Origin: Acidobacteriaceae bacterium
Lineage (GTDB): Bacteria > Acidobacteriota > Terriglobia > Terriglobales > Acidobacteriaceae
Assembly (NCBI GenBank): GCA_030041045.1
Contig: JASHOQ010000102.1
Coordinates: forward strand, 1-64,000
DNA length: 64,000 nt
Reading direction: 5' to 3'
Shown: piece after piece, positions 17,320 through 26,634 of the stretch
Position numbering within the stretch: the stretch's first letter is position 1
Layout: each line of letters opens with the position of its first letter
Notes under the pieces: model-generated
The model's database searches: none
What the model was told of the DNA's origin: nothing
What the model saw: the letters and a program-made list of their open reading frames with translations, nothing else
Translations under genes and position numbers: made by a program

Positions 17320-18177
17320 ATGGCCCGACTCGGCTCAAACCGCTACGGAAAATCGCGCGTGCGCCTCTCGCGCATCACGCGCCGCAAAAACCCTGACTCG
17401 ACCGATCGCCACGAATTCAATGAGTGGACCGTGGGCGTGCTTCTCGAGGGCGGCTTCGACGCGAGCTTCACTGCCGCGGACAACAGCCAGGTGCTGCCCA
17501 CTGACACCATGAAGAACACCGTCTACTCGCTCGCCCGCGACTCCCGCGCGGCGACGATCGAGGAATTCGCCATCGAGCTCGGCGATTATCTGCTCGCCAA
17601 CCACGCGCACATTTCCCGCGTGAGCGTCGAGATCGACGAAAAATCCTGGGAGCGCCTGGCCATCGACGGCGCGCCCGAACCGGCGACTTTCAGGATGGGC
17701 GGCCCTGAACTGCAGACCGTCCGCGTCGTGCGCCCGCGCGAAGCCGCGTGGCAAATCACCTCCGGCATCGACGGCCTGACCATTCTCAAGACCACCAAAT
17801 CCGCCTTCACCGGCTACATCCGCGACCGGCTCACCACGCTCAAGCCCGCCACCGACCGCATCCTGGGAACGCGCGCTACCGTTAACTGGGACTACGCCGA
17901 ACCCAATCCCGATTTTGCCGCCGTCCGCGCCCGCATCCTCGCTGCGCTGCTCAAGGAGTTCGCCGGCCACATGAGCATGAGCGTGCAGCACACGCTTTTC
18001 GATATGGGCAAAGCCGCGCTCCAGGCCGCGCCGGAGATCGCGCGCATCCATCTCACCATGCCCAACCTGCATTACCTGCTTGCAGACCTGAGCCCCTTCG
18101 GGCAAGATAATCCGAACCACATCTTCGTGCCCATCGACGAGCCGCATGGCTTCATCGAGGCCACTATCGAGCGTTGA
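17320..18177 (+). CDS. Uricase (urate oxidase, cofactor-free)
   Basis: A 285-residue urate oxidase that uses O2 to convert urate to 5-hydroxyisourate and hydrogen peroxide. The catalytic Lys-Thr dyad is visible as Lys11 (NRYGKSRVRL) and Thr61 (PTDTMKNT). Further family motifs are SAFTGYIRDRLTTL, SVQHTLFDMG and the urate-binding DNPNHIFVPIDEPHG near the C terminus. It starts 14 bases after uraH and lies in the same operon, so uricase, HIU hydrolase and OHCU decarboxylase form the complete urate to (S)-allantoin route. The peroxide produced would need a catalase, none of which is in the window. The ATG start matches the usual N terminus. Confidence 0.94.
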   Translation: MARLGSNRYGKSRVRLSRITRRKNPDSTDRHEFNEWTVGVLLEGGFDASFTAADNSQVLPTDTMKNTVYSLARDSRAATIEEFAIELGDYLLANHAHISRVSVEIDEKSWERLAIDGAPEPATFRMGGPELQTVRVVRPREAAWQITSGIDGLTILKTTKSAFTGYIRDRLTTLKPATDRILGTRATVNWDYAEPNPDFAAVRARILAALLKEFAGHMSMSVQHTLFDMGKAALQAAPEIARIHLTMPNLHYLLADLSPFGQDNPNHIFVPIDEPHGFIEATIER

Positions 18178-18240
18178 ACCGGGAAGGTTCATCCGAAAAA
18201 GTTGACCCGGAAAATCTCTTCGCAGGCGGAAGGCGGACGA

Positions 18241-19647
18241 GTGAGCAGCCAGACCAGCTCGGAAGGCGAAGTGTACACGCAGGCCGCTGCGAGCGAACAA
18301 TTCGCCCTTCACACCGGCGTGCTCGGTCCTCTGGAAACGCTGGCGCAGTCGGTTTCGGCCATCGCGCCCTCCACCACCCCTTCGCTCACCATTCCGCTTG
18401 TCTTCGCGCTCGCCGGCGGCGCCACCTGGTTCGTCTATCTGCTCGCCACCGTGGCCATGCTGCTGGTGGGTTTCTGCGTCAGCCGCTTTGCCCGCCTCTC
18501 CGCTTCGCCCGGCTCGTTGTATACCTACACAGCAAGCACGCTGCCGCCCGTATTCGGCGCCATCTCCGCGTGGGGTCTGCTGCTCGCCTATCTCGCCACC
18601 GGCGGCTCGGTGGCCGGCGGCGCGCTCTACTATTCCCGCGTGCTTGCGCAGCAGTTCCTGCACTGGTCGCCCCCCGCGGTTCCCGTGCTCGCCCTGGTCT
18701 GCGCCGTCGCCGGCGCCATCGCCTGGCGCGACGTCAAACTCTCCGCGGAAACCATGCTCTGGATTGAAGCCCTTTCCGTGAGTCTCATCGTCATCGTGCT
18801 CGTAGTCCTGCCCGTCCGGCTCGGCTTCCATCTCGACGCCGCGCAATTCCGCCTCCGCGGCATCTCGTTTTCCGGTCTTGGTCCCGCGCTGGTGCTCGCC
18901 ATCTTCAGCTTCGTCGGCTTTGAGAGCGCCACCACCCTCGGCGGCGAAGCCCGCGATCCCTTGCGCACCATCCCCCGCGCGGTGCTGCAATGCGCTTTCT
19001 TTACGGGAGTCTTCTTCATCCTCTGCTCGTACTCTGAGGTGCTGGGCTTCCGCGGCCAGCCGAGCGAATTGAGCAGCTCCACCAGTCCGCTGCACCTGCT
19101 TGCGGCAAAAGCCGGCGTGGCCCCTCTGGGAATCGCCATCGACTTCGGCGCCGCCATCAGCATGTTTGCCTGCGTGCTCGCCTGCACTACGGCCGCGGCC
19201 CGCGTGCTCATGCGCATGGCCCGCGGCGCGCTGCTGCCCTCCGTGCTCGAACGCACCAGTCCCACGCATGGCACGCCGGGCGCCGCCATTGCGCTTTCCG
19301 CCGCGCTCATCTTTCTCGGCACCTGCGCTCTCCACTGGCGCGGCGTCTCCGGCGCTGAGATGTACGATCTCTTCGGCTCGCTCTCGGTCTTCGGCTTTCT
19401 CACCGCCTATGCGCTGGTCGCGCTCGCGCTGCCCTTTGCCCGCCGCGCCCTCGGCCAGCACTCGCTTGCTGTCGCCGCCCTCAGCATTCTCGCTGTCTTT
19501 ACCACGCTCCTCATCGCCCTCTTCGATCTGCGCTCCGCCGCCGATCCCGTCCACGCCCGCATTCCTCTTATTTATCTTGGCTACATCGCGCTCGCCATCG
19601 CGTGGTACCTGGTGCGCAGAAAGGCTGTTCCTCGGCGGACGCCGTGA
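18241..19647 (+). CDS. APC-superfamily permease, possible purine or allantoin uptake
   Basis: A 468-residue inner-membrane transporter with about twelve hydrophobic segments. The N-terminal region GVLGPLETLAQSVSAIAPS and the later FSFVGFESATTLGGEARDP are characteristic of the amino acid-polyamine-organocation superfamily, the latter being the conserved TM6-to-loop motif. The GTG at 18241 was chosen because GGAAGG lies upstream at good spacing; a TTG at 18202 is possible. It follows uricase by 63 bases at the end of the purine operon, which suggests import of a purine, urate or ureide. Family members mostly carry amino acids, so the substrate is inference from context only. Confidence 0.82.
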   Translation: MSSQTSSEGEVYTQAAASEQFALHTGVLGPLETLAQSVSAIAPSTTPSLTIPLVFALAGGATWFVYLLATVAMLLVGFCVSRFARLSASPGSLYTYTASTLPPVFGAISAWGLLLAYLATGGSVAGGALYYSRVLAQQFLHWSPPAVPVLALVCAVAGAIAWRDVKLSAETMLWIEALSVSLIVIVLVVLPVRLGFHLDAAQFRLRGISFSGLGPALVLAIFSFVGFESATTLGGEARDPLRTIPRAVLQCAFFTGVFFILCSYSEVLGFRGQPSELSSSTSPLHLLAAKAGVAPLGIAIDFGAAISMFACVLACTTAAARVLMRMARGALLPSVLERTSPTHGTPGAAIALSAALIFLGTCALHWRGVSGAEMYDLFGSLSVFGFLTAYALVALALPFARRALGQHSLAVAALSILAVFTTLLIALFDLRSAADPVHARIPLIYLGYIALAIAWYLVRRKAVPRRTP

Positions 19648-19685
19648 CTCCTCGGAGCTTTGCAATGGAGGATCTCACGTCGGCT

Positions 19686-19869
19686 CTTGTGTCAGGGCAT
19701 GAGTTCAGTCGTGCCGACGGTCGCCGGAAAAATTTGACGCGGCTTTACGGGCTGCGGAAAACTTCTTTGAGCGGAGGTTCGCGGGGAACGCGATGCAACA
19801 GGGGCTGAAGCCCGCGTTCATTTTGCGTCCTTTATGGCCCGGCTGAAGCCGTGCCCTTGTTACAAAGCC
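19686..19869. repeat. Half copy and inverted full copy of the two-hairpin repeat
   Basis: After the permease gene, 19686-19715 is a half copy (TCAGGGC..TTCAGTCGTGCC), matching the one near 1573. At 19801-19869 a full copy lies in reverse orientation: GGGGCTGAAGCCC, a spacer with CATTTTGCGTCC, then GGCCCGGCTGAAGCCGTGCCC and TTGTTACAAAGCC. Its reverse complement matches 38559-38627 and 43810-43880 almost base for base. The spacer 19648-20058 holds no gene. Confidence 0.75.
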
Positions 19870-19900
19870 CTTTCGGCAGAGCTTTTCAGCAGCCTGTCTA

Positions 19901-20015
19901 GAGCGGTTCCACAGTACGTGTAGCCATACTTCACAGTTGCGGAAGGTGGCTTTTTCTTGGTGAAAAAGCCACTTAGCATCTGCGGCTTCGGGATACAGCA
20001 ACTGTGAAACCGCTG
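19901..20015. repeat. Nested inverted-repeat element, copy A
   Basis: A roughly 115-base element with outer arms GAGCGGTTcCACAGT and ACTGTGaAACCGCT and an inner hairpin GTGGCTTTTTC / GAAAAAGCCAC at 19946-19972. The same layout, in the same orientation, recurs as copy B at 20577-20691; the two copies bracket the DUF2165 gene. Confidence 0.75.
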
Positions 20016-20058
20016 TAGCCCCTGAAGGTTGTCATTCCGGCTCTCGAACAACACTTGT

Positions 20059-20556
20059 CTACGCCCCTTGGTCCTTCTCCGGTTGCACCAGCAGCATCAT
20101 CACCAGCGCCACGACGGCAAAATTCCGCGCCGCGGTCTGCTGGCCGTTCCACACGGGCGATTGCCACATCAGAAACCACTCGCCACCCACGGCCAGAAAC
20201 GCCACCAGCCAAAGCAGAAGCGAGAGCGCCAGCGCGCCCGCGGCAAACCGGATGGCCGCGCGAAACTCCGCCGCCGGCGCGCGCCTTGCTCGCAGCATCC
20301 TCGCTGCGGCCCACCACAGCCACGCCGAGACCGCGACTTCCCAGGCGATGATGAAGGCGAAGAACGCCACATGCAGCCACGGCGCATGAATCGCCCGCCA
20401 CAAGTTGCGGCTGCCGGGAGCGATGGTGTCCATGGTCAGCACATGGCGGACGAACTCATAGTTCACGCCGGGATCGGCGAGGTTGTTGAGTACGATCAGC
20501 GAATAGAAAAACGCCACGCCCGCCACCAGGGCAATCTTGGCCGTCCGCGGAATCAT
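20059..20556 (-). CDS. DUF2165 small integral membrane protein
   Basis: A 165-residue membrane protein of family DUF2165, function unknown. The family pattern is clear: an N-terminal membrane helix (IALVAGVAFFYSLIVLNNL), then DPGVNYEFVRHVLTMDTIAPGSR, and further helices (HVAFFAFIIAWEVAVSAWLWW, FAAGALALSLLLWLVAFLAVG and FAVVALVMMLLV), giving four likely membrane segments. The ATG at 20556 was chosen because the conserved N-terminal helix starts five residues later; the longer frame to 20736 runs through repeat DNA. It is transcribed alone and is flanked on both sides by copies of the nested inverted-repeat element. No partner gene suggests a role. Confidence 0.8.
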   Translation of the reverse strand: MIPRTAKIALVAGVAFFYSLIVLNNLADPGVNYEFVRHVLTMDTIAPGSRNLWRAIHAPWLHVAFFAFIIAWEVAVSAWLWWAAARMLRARRAPAAEFRAAIRFAAGALALSLLLWLVAFLAVGGEWFLMWQSPVWNGQQTAARNFAVVALVMMLLVQPEKDQGA

Positions 20557-20576
20557 GGCTTCGACTCTACGCTTCT

Positions 20577-20691
20577 GAGCGGTTTCAGGGCGAATGCAGC
20601 CGTTTCCCGCTCCGTGCAGGCTGGCTTTTTCTTGAGAAAAAAGCCACTTTATCCATTCGGCTTCCGGACCCGGCAATTCTGAAACCGCTGG
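20577..20691. repeat. Nested inverted-repeat element, copy B
   Basis: Outer arms GAGCGGTTTCA and TGAAACCGCT enclose an inner hairpin TGGCTTTTTCTTG / AAAAAAGCCA (20622-20646). The right half aligns well with copy A (CGGCTTC and GAAACCGCTG shared). It lies just upstream of the DUF2165 start codon, so it would be part of that gene's leader or promoter region. Confidence 0.75.
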
Positions 20692-20899
20692 GTGCCCGGT
20701 CGCGGCCGCGCCATCTTTGGCCGGCGCCCTGTGCATAAGCGTGTGGAAAAGGCGTGGAAATCTTGCATCCGTTCTGCTCGCGCATCGTCGCCATGGTTCT
20801 CAGCGGCGCGCACGCCCCCGCACCTAGGCGCGGGGCCAAAGCCCGCGTTTTCGCGGTTTCGCCGGCCCCGGGCGCCCGCCCCGGGTGCGCAACGAAAGG

Positions 20900-20927
20900 T
20901 TGAAAAATCTTATGAGAATTTTATGAG
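20900..20927 (+). promoter_or_regulatory. Candidate promoter of the TonB-dependent receptor gene
   Basis: In an AT-rich island within GC-rich DNA, TTGAAA (20900-20905) is followed after 16 bases by TATGAG (20922-20927), a weak match to the -35/-10 pattern. TTATGAG also occurs twice here. The gene starts about 200 bases downstream. Low confidence. Confidence 0.3.
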
Positions 20928-21125
20928 GATTGAGCTACTCTACCGCTACCCCGTAGCGCGAACTGGTTTCGATCAGGAGACGAGCAAGACTCACAAAATT
21001 CCAACATCCGCTTCTTCGGCCTCTGCCGCTCTGATTCACGGAACCCTTCTGTCCACCTTTTGTCGCGCCGTCTCAAAAAGCTGTGGGGAAAGCTCCATTC
21101 CGAGGTCAATCCTTTGAGGCACGCG

Positions 21126-24100
21126 ATGCAGAAGCTCCACTCCCCTTTTCCCCGGCTGCTTGTTCTTGTGGCCTTTGCGCTGTGCACCTTCGCGCCCTGT
21201 AGTCGATCCCTTCTCGGCCAGCAAACCCTGGGCGGTATTACCGGAGCGGTCACCGATTCTTCCGGCGGTGCGATTCCCAATGCCACCGTGACCGTCGTCG
21301 ATGAGCAGACCTCGCTCACGCGCGCCACCACCACCAACGGATCGGGTGTGTACACGCTCGTCGATTTGCCCATCGGCGCCTACACGCTCACCTTTACCGC
21401 GCCCAACTTCGAAGCGCAGAAGACTCCGCACATCACCGTGCAGGCCGAGCGCACGGCCACGGTGAATGCCTCGCTCAAAGTCGGCCAGACCTCCACCACC
21501 GTCGAAGTGCAAGCCACGCCGCTGATCAACGCCGCGGACACCACCAACGGCTACGTAATGGAATCAAGCCAGATCGCGGCCACGCCCCTGCCCACCGGCA
21601 GCTTCACCGGTCTGGCCATCGAGTCGCCGGGCGTCGACGCCGAGCTCTCCGGAGGCACCGGCGCCAACTCCGGGCTGGGCAACGCGCCCATCTGGGCCAA
21701 CGGCCAGCGCGACACCTCCAACAGCTTCCTGCTGAACGGCGTTGACGCCACCAACCTCTTCAACGGCAAGAGCACCAGCCAGGTGGACTCGGCCCGCGTC
21801 ATCAACTCCACCGGCGTGCAGACTCTGCCCGGCGGCGCCGGCGGCGTCATCATGTCCGCGGCCTCCGTGTATCTCTCCATCGGCAACGCCATCCCCACGC
21901 CCGCGCCGGAGACGCTCGAGGAGGTCCGCGTCAACGCCTCCATGTACGACGCGCAGCAGGGATCCACTTCCGGCGCGCATATTGACATGAGTACCAAGTC
22001 CGGAACCAACCAGATGCACGGCGCGCTCTACTTCCGCCACGGCACCAACTGGATCAACGCCGCGCCCTTCTTCTTCAACCAGGACCCCGACGTGCCCGCC
22101 AGCGACAAGGTGCCGCAACTGCACCGCGAGGAGTTCGGCGGCACCTTCGGCGGCCCGCTCATCAAGGACAAGCTCTTCGGCTTCGCCGGCTTCCAATACC
22201 TGCACGTCTCCGACGCCGAGCTCGGCGACTCTTTCCTCGATGTGCCCATCGGCCTCACTGACAGCAACCGCAACTCGAGCGGGCTGGCCGCGCTCGCCAA
22301 CAGCTCCTTCGGCACGGATCTGAGCGGCGGCAACATCGATCCCCTCGCCCTCATCCTCTTCAACTCACCCGCGCTGCCCGGCGAGCCCGGCCAATGGCTC
22401 ATCCCCAACGACTCGCTGTTCCCCACAGCCAACCCCCTGCCCACAGCCGCCCACCTCGACAACGCCTTCATCCCGGGAACCGGCTACTTCAAAACCAGCC
22501 AGGGGGTCGCCGACCTCGACTGGAACCCGGTCACCAAGGACACGGTAAGCCTGAAGTACTTCTACCAGCACGATCCCACCATCGCCCCCTACACCTATTC
22601 GAGCGTTCCCGGCTTTACCGAGCACCTTGACTCCGGCGCGCAGGAGTTTTCCATCATCAACACCCTTCTGCTCAAAAACAGCCTGAGCACCACGCAGACC
22701 CTCGGCGTGCTGCGCGAGAAAAACTGGGCTGACAACACTCAGGCCTTCGGCCCCAGCGCCATCCCCGGCGGCGCTTACGGCACCGGCTCCATCAACGTCT
22801 TCGGGTCGAACTATTTCCCCGGCATCTCCATCGTCAACGTCTTCGGCAACGTGCAGTCCAACAATTTCCCCGGCATCAGTCCCGTCTTTCTCAACATCGG
22901 ACCCAATGCCGAGTCGCAATCGAGCAACACCGGCGTCTTCCAGAATCGCCTCTCGCCCTCCGGCAACGCCATCTGGCTGCTGGGCAAGCACACCGTCAAC
23001 TTCGGCGGCAGCTACGCTTACACGCAGCTCAACACCATCGACAAGCGCACGGGCATCGGCACCGTCACCTCCGATGACTTCAGCGAGTTCGTGCAGGGCT
23101 ATGATGTGCCGGGCAGCTCAGACACTGAGTTCTATGTGACTTCGTTCCTGCAGGGCAACGCCAGCCGCTACTACCGCGCCAATCAGCTCGGCATGTACAT
23201 CGAAGACAAGTACCAGGTCACCCCCAACCTCTCGCTGACCGGCGGCATCCGCTACGACTGGGACGGCGGCCTCACGGAAAAATATGGCCGCATCTTCAAC
23301 TTCAACCCCTCCCTTTACAACTACGACGCCGGTTCCGACACCATTACCAACTCCGGCCTCATCATTGCCGGCAACAACGCCAACGGCACCAAGGGCGTGA
23401 GTAACACCACGCTCACCGGCCGGCAGTGGGGCATCGGTCCCCGCGTGGGCGCGGCCTGGTCGCCGGCGCGCGATCACAACTCCCTCGTCATCCGCACCGG
23501 CGCCGGCATCTACTATGATCGCGGCGAGCTCTACACCTACTTCTCTCCCGGCTACGCCATCGGCACGGTCACCGGCGGTCCCTTCGGCGTCAACCAGCAG
23601 TTGCCCTTCGTCAACGACTCCACCTGCCCATCCGCGTCGCTGTTCCTCTATGAGGGCTACCTGGCTACCTGCGGCGGCGGCGGCGAACCAAGCAATGCTG
23701 CCGAGGGCAACATCGAGAACCCCTACGGCACCAGCCTCGAGTACTCCGCTCCCACCAGCCCCAAAGCCTCCGATCTCAGCACCTTTCTGCCCAACGTCTG
23801 CAGCATCGTGAACACCGGAAATCCCGGCGCCTATTGCCCCACGACGCCGAACAACGCCATCATTAACAACGGCCAGCCCATTTCGCTCGGCGTCTACGAC
23901 CGCGCCAACAAGCTGCCCTACACCATCAATTACACTCTCGACATCCAGTGGCAGCCGCGCAACGACTTCGCCTTCGAGATCGGCTATGTGGGCAACGTGG
24001 GCCGTCACCAGGTCATTCCTGTGCCCTTCAACCAGCCCAACATTGCTTCGCCCACCAATGTGCTCCTCTCCCAGACCCCATGCCCGCAAAGCTACAGCTA

Positions 24101-25175
24101 CGGTTACAACGTAAACTTTGGTCCGTTGCCCACTGGCAGCTGCTTCGGTTCGCAGGCCTCCTACCTGTTGAATTACGAAGGCGGCAACGTCGACCTGCGC
24201 GTGCCTTACATCGGCTACGCCGCCGAGTCCATCGACTATCGCGCCGCCGGCGTGGATGAGTACAACGCCTTGCAGGCCCACGCGGAAAAGCGCATGAGCC
24301 ACAACTTCCAGATCGGCGCTTCCTACACCTGGTCCCACGCCCTCGACGAACAGAGCGGCCTGGGCCTCTTCTACAACGGCAACAATCCTCTCAATCTGCG
24401 CAGCGGCTACGGCTCCTCCGACTTCGACCGCACCCACGTGATCAACTTCGATTACACCTTCAACCTTCCCGCCTACGCGCCCGCAGGCCGGCTCGCAGGC
24501 AAAATCATTGACGGATGGTCGCTCACCGGCCTCACCGTGCTGCAAAGCGGCCAGCCTTACTCGATCATCGACTTCTCCGGCGCCATCGGCAGCATCTTCT
24601 ACTCCACTGCCGACGGCATCACCAACCCCATCGTTCCCCTCGCCCCTGGCTGCTCGCCGCGCAGCGCGCTCACCGGGCGGTCGGGCGCGTTCTACAATCC
24701 CACCCAGCCGGATAACGGAGGCGCTCTCAACGCCACCTGCTTCACCCTGCCTCTTCTTCCCGCCGGCGGCCTGGGCGGCGCCATTCCTCCCGACGATCCC
24801 TACGAGACCACCTTCACCACCGGCCAGCGCAATATCTTTCGCCAGGCCTTTCAGAAGCGCGCCGATATTTCCGTCGTCAAGGAGACCGCCTTCGACAACG
24901 AGCGCTACAACCTCAAGTACACCTTCGACGTGTATAACGTGACCAATACCTCAAGCTTCGACATTCCCGGCAACGAGGTTTCGCAGAACGCTTACTACAA
25001 CAACCTCGCGCCCGCCGATCCGGGGCTTGCCAGCCCCTTGCCTACCGGGTGCGGCACCAACAACGCCGGCCCCGGCGCAGGCGGCATCTACTACTGTGCC
25101 GGCGGACTCGGCCTGGTCGGCCACACCATCGGCGCGCCACGCCAGATCCAGATGTCCCTGCACCTCGACTTCTGA
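21126..25175 (+). CDS. TonB-dependent receptor, Oar-like, with N-terminal carboxypeptidase-regulatory-like domain
   Basis: A 1349-residue outer-membrane protein. It begins with a signal peptide (RLLVLVAFALCTFA), then a carboxypeptidase-regulatory-like beta-sandwich (residues about 35-115: GGITGAVTDSSGGAIPNATV, GVYTLVDLPIGAYTLTF), a plug-like region and a long barrel with alternating aromatic strands (GRQWGIGPRVGAAWSPA). It ends in LHLDF, with the terminal Phe typical of outer-membrane barrels. The ATG at 21126 has GAGG seven bases upstream. Such receptors import large or scarce ligands using TonB energy; the ligand here is unknown. The gene stands alone with a likely terminator at 25207. Confidence 0.88.
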   Translation: MQKLHSPFPRLLVLVAFALCTFAPCSRSLLGQQTLGGITGAVTDSSGGAIPNATVTVVDEQTSLTRATTTNGSGVYTLVDLPIGAYTLTFTAPNFEAQKTPHITVQAERTATVNASLKVGQTSTTVEVQATPLINAADTTNGYVMESSQIAATPLPTGSFTGLAIESPGVDAELSGGTGANSGLGNAPIWANGQRDTSNSFLLNGVDATNLFNGKSTSQVDSARVINSTGVQTLPGGAGGVIMSAASVYLSIGNAIPTPAPETLEEVRVNASMYDAQQGSTSGAHIDMSTKSGTNQMHGALYFRHGTNWINAAPFFFNQDPDVPASDKVPQLHREEFGGTFGGPLIKDKLFGFAGFQYLHVSDAELGDSFLDVPIGLTDSNRNSSGLAALANSSFGTDLSGGNIDPLALILFNSPALPGEPGQWLIPNDSLFPTANPLPTAAHLDNAFIPGTGYFKTSQGVADLDWNPVTKDTVSLKYFYQHDPTIAPYTYSSVPGFTEHLDSGAQEFSIINTLLLKNSLSTTQTLGVLREKNWADNTQAFGPSAIPGGAYGTGSINVFGSNYFPGISIVNVFGNVQSNNFPGISPVFLNIGPNAESQSSNTGVFQNRLSPSGNAIWLLGKHTVNFGGSYAYTQLNTIDKRTGIGTVTSDDFSEFVQGYDVPGSSDTEFYVTSFLQGNASRYYRANQLGMYIEDKYQVTPNLSLTGGIRYDWDGGLTEKYGRIFNFNPSLYNYDAGSDTITNSGLIIAGNNANGTKGVSNTTLTGRQWGIGPRVGAAWSPARDHNSLVIRTGAGIYYDRGELYTYFSPGYAIGTVTGGPFGVNQQLPFVNDSTCPSASLFLYEGYLATCGGGGEPSNAAEGNIENPYGTSLEYSAPTSPKASDLSTFLPNVCSIVNTGNPGAYCPTTPNNAIINNGQPISLGVYDRANKLPYTINYTLDIQWQPRNDFAFEIGYVGNVGRHQVIPVPFNQPNIASPTNVLLSQTPCPQSYSYGYNVNFGPLPTGSCFGSQASYLLNYEGGNVDLRVPYIGYAAESIDYRAAGVDEYNALQAHAEKRMSHNFQIGASYTWSHALDEQSGLGLFYNGNNPLNLRSGYGSSDFDRTHVINFDYTFNLPAYAPAGRLAGKIIDGWSLTGLTVLQSGQPYSIIDFSGAIGSIFYSTADGITNPIVPLAPGCSPRSALTGRSGAFYNPTQPDNGGALNATCFTLPLLPAGGLGGAIPPDDPYETTFTTGQRNIFRQAFQKRADISVVKETAFDNERYNLKYTFDVYNVTNTSSFDIPGNEVSQNAYYNNLAPADPGLASPLPTGCGTNNAGPGAGGIYYCAGGLGLVGHTIGAPRQIQMSLHLDF

Positions 25176-25206
25176 CCCGCCCCCGCTCACTGGGCCCAAC
25201 AAGAAG

Positions 25207-25231
25207 GGCATCCGTCCCCGCGGATGCCTTT
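25207..25231 (+). terminator. Probable intrinsic terminator of the receptor gene
   Basis: An eight-base-pair stem, GGCATCCG and CGGATGCC, with a six-base loop lies 32 bases after the receptor stop codon and is followed by TTT. The T tract is short, so termination may be partial. Confidence 0.5.
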
Positions 25232-25408
25232 CGTCTGTCAGTCTCAACCTCCGGAATGGCGGAAAAGAGCGCGGATTCATCCGTGCAGAGTCAGCATCGT
25301 GTACCTGCCGCTCTTTCCGGGCTCAGCCCCAAGTGTTGGTTTGCTTACGACGCCGGAGGTTCAGTGTCTCCATGAAAACCGGCGACTCCTCCAGGCGCAC
25401 GATGCAAA

Positions 25409-25473
25409 GCATCCCGGAGGGATGCTCCGAGAATAGCCCAGGATGGAGTCCGCCGCGGCGGACGAAATCCTGG
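25409..25473. repeat. Palindromic intergenic repeats
   Basis: Two hairpins in the spacer 25176-25587: GCATCCCggaGGGATGC at 25409-25425, and a nested one at 25438-25473 with outer arms CCAGGAT/ATCCTGG and an inner palindrome GTCCGCCGCGGCGGAC. The inner palindrome resembles the stem of the repeat at 10332-10347. No gene was seen in the spacer. Confidence 0.65.
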
Positions 25474-25587
25474 GGAGGCGCAACCGCGAGTCTCCAGCCC
25501 CGTGGGGGCGATGGAATCGAAGCTCGAATATCGGTCCTTCAGCCTCACACGCGGTCAACTCCACCGCGGCAATCTGCACCGCACACC

Positions 25588-26409
25588 TCACTTCGTCAGC
25601 GTCACCGTCAGCGTCTTCACCTTGGCGCGCTCGAACGCTCGCTGCAGCTGCTCTGATGTGGCGAAGAACTTGCGCTCCAGGTGCCGCGCCGGAACCATGA
25701 ATTCCAGTTCCTTCTCCGTAAACGGCCACGGCGCCAGGCGGAAATGCCGTGCCGCCAGCGGCGTAACGTGCACCTCGCGCGAGGTGCCGTCGCTGAGCGG
25801 CAGCGGGTGCAGCAGCTGCGCCGGCCGGTTGAAGGCCACGCACGCCAGCAGCGAAAGATTGTCGCACGCCTGCAGCAGCCGGAAGTGCTCCACGATGCGC
25901 TCGCCCGATTTTTCTTCCCAGCTCAGCGAGCGGTCGCCGGCAATGCGCGCGTCCAGCTCGCTCTGGAAGCGGCGCTGCCGCACCAGGAACGAGTCCAGCA
26001 GCAGCAGGTTCCGGCGCGTAATTTTCGAGGGATCGGCATGATCGGTAAGCAGGCTGTAGGTGTGCATGGAAACCAGCAGCCCCGCGTAGGTGTCCTGCTC
26101 GGCAATAATCTTCACCGCGCGCTCGCGCACCTCAAGGTACTCTTCCAGTTCCAGCTCCTCGAAGGCCATGTATTTGCCCACCAGGTCGGTGGAAAAAGCC
26201 GACGGCCTTCCCTCGCGCGTCACCACCGGGCGCGCGTCGCGTTCCAGCCAGCCATCGTCGTGGTGCGTGATCGCGTGCAGTACGCGCGCCCGCGGCTCCG
26301 GCTTGCGAAACTGTGTATTCCCCCATGCCTCGGCCATGGCGCCGGCCAGCCGCGCGTGATCCACGTGCGTGATCAGCCACCACCCCGATTCGGACTCCAT
26401 CCGTATCAT
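25588..26409 (-). CDS. DUF3891 family protein
   Basis: A 273-residue soluble protein of family DUF3891, function unknown. The N-terminal GWWLITHVDHARLAGAMAEAWGN and the following HAITHHDDGWLERD, with several His and Asp residues in His-Asp pairs, are typical of the family and resemble HD-type metal sites, so metal binding is plausible. Later EQDTYAGLLVSMHTYSLL and the ACDNLSLLACV segment are also conserved in character. The ATG at 26409 was chosen because the conserved domain starts there; the longer frame to 26478 has no homologous leader. It is divergent from the amidase gene. A hydrolase role is only a guess. Confidence 0.72.
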   Translation of the reverse strand: MIRMESESGWWLITHVDHARLAGAMAEAWGNTQFRKPEPRARVLHAITHHDDGWLERDARPVVTREGRPSAFSTDLVGKYMAFEELELEEYLEVRERAVKIIAEQDTYAGLLVSMHTYSLLTDHADPSKITRRNLLLLDSFLVRQRRFQSELDARIAGDRSLSWEEKSGERIVEHFRLLQACDNLSLLACVAFNRPAQLLHPLPLSDGTSREVHVTPLAARHFRLAPWPFTEKELEFMVPARHLERKFFATSEQLQRAFERAKVKTLTVTLTK

Positions 26410-26634
26410 TGCCTCTCGCTGCTCCCGTGCCCGCGCCCGCGGCAACTCGTCTCCGTCACCGCGTTCGCGCTTCTCCACTCATATTGCCGCAAGCAAGAAT
26501 GCGCGTCCCGGTGCGGTCGTCGACCCAACCGGCGCAAACCCGCGCCCGGTTGCGATATTCCGTAAATCATCGCATACCCCACGCCCGCCTGCAGTGATGC
26601 CGGGGACGGCGCCGCCCACCTCTAGAATCGATCT

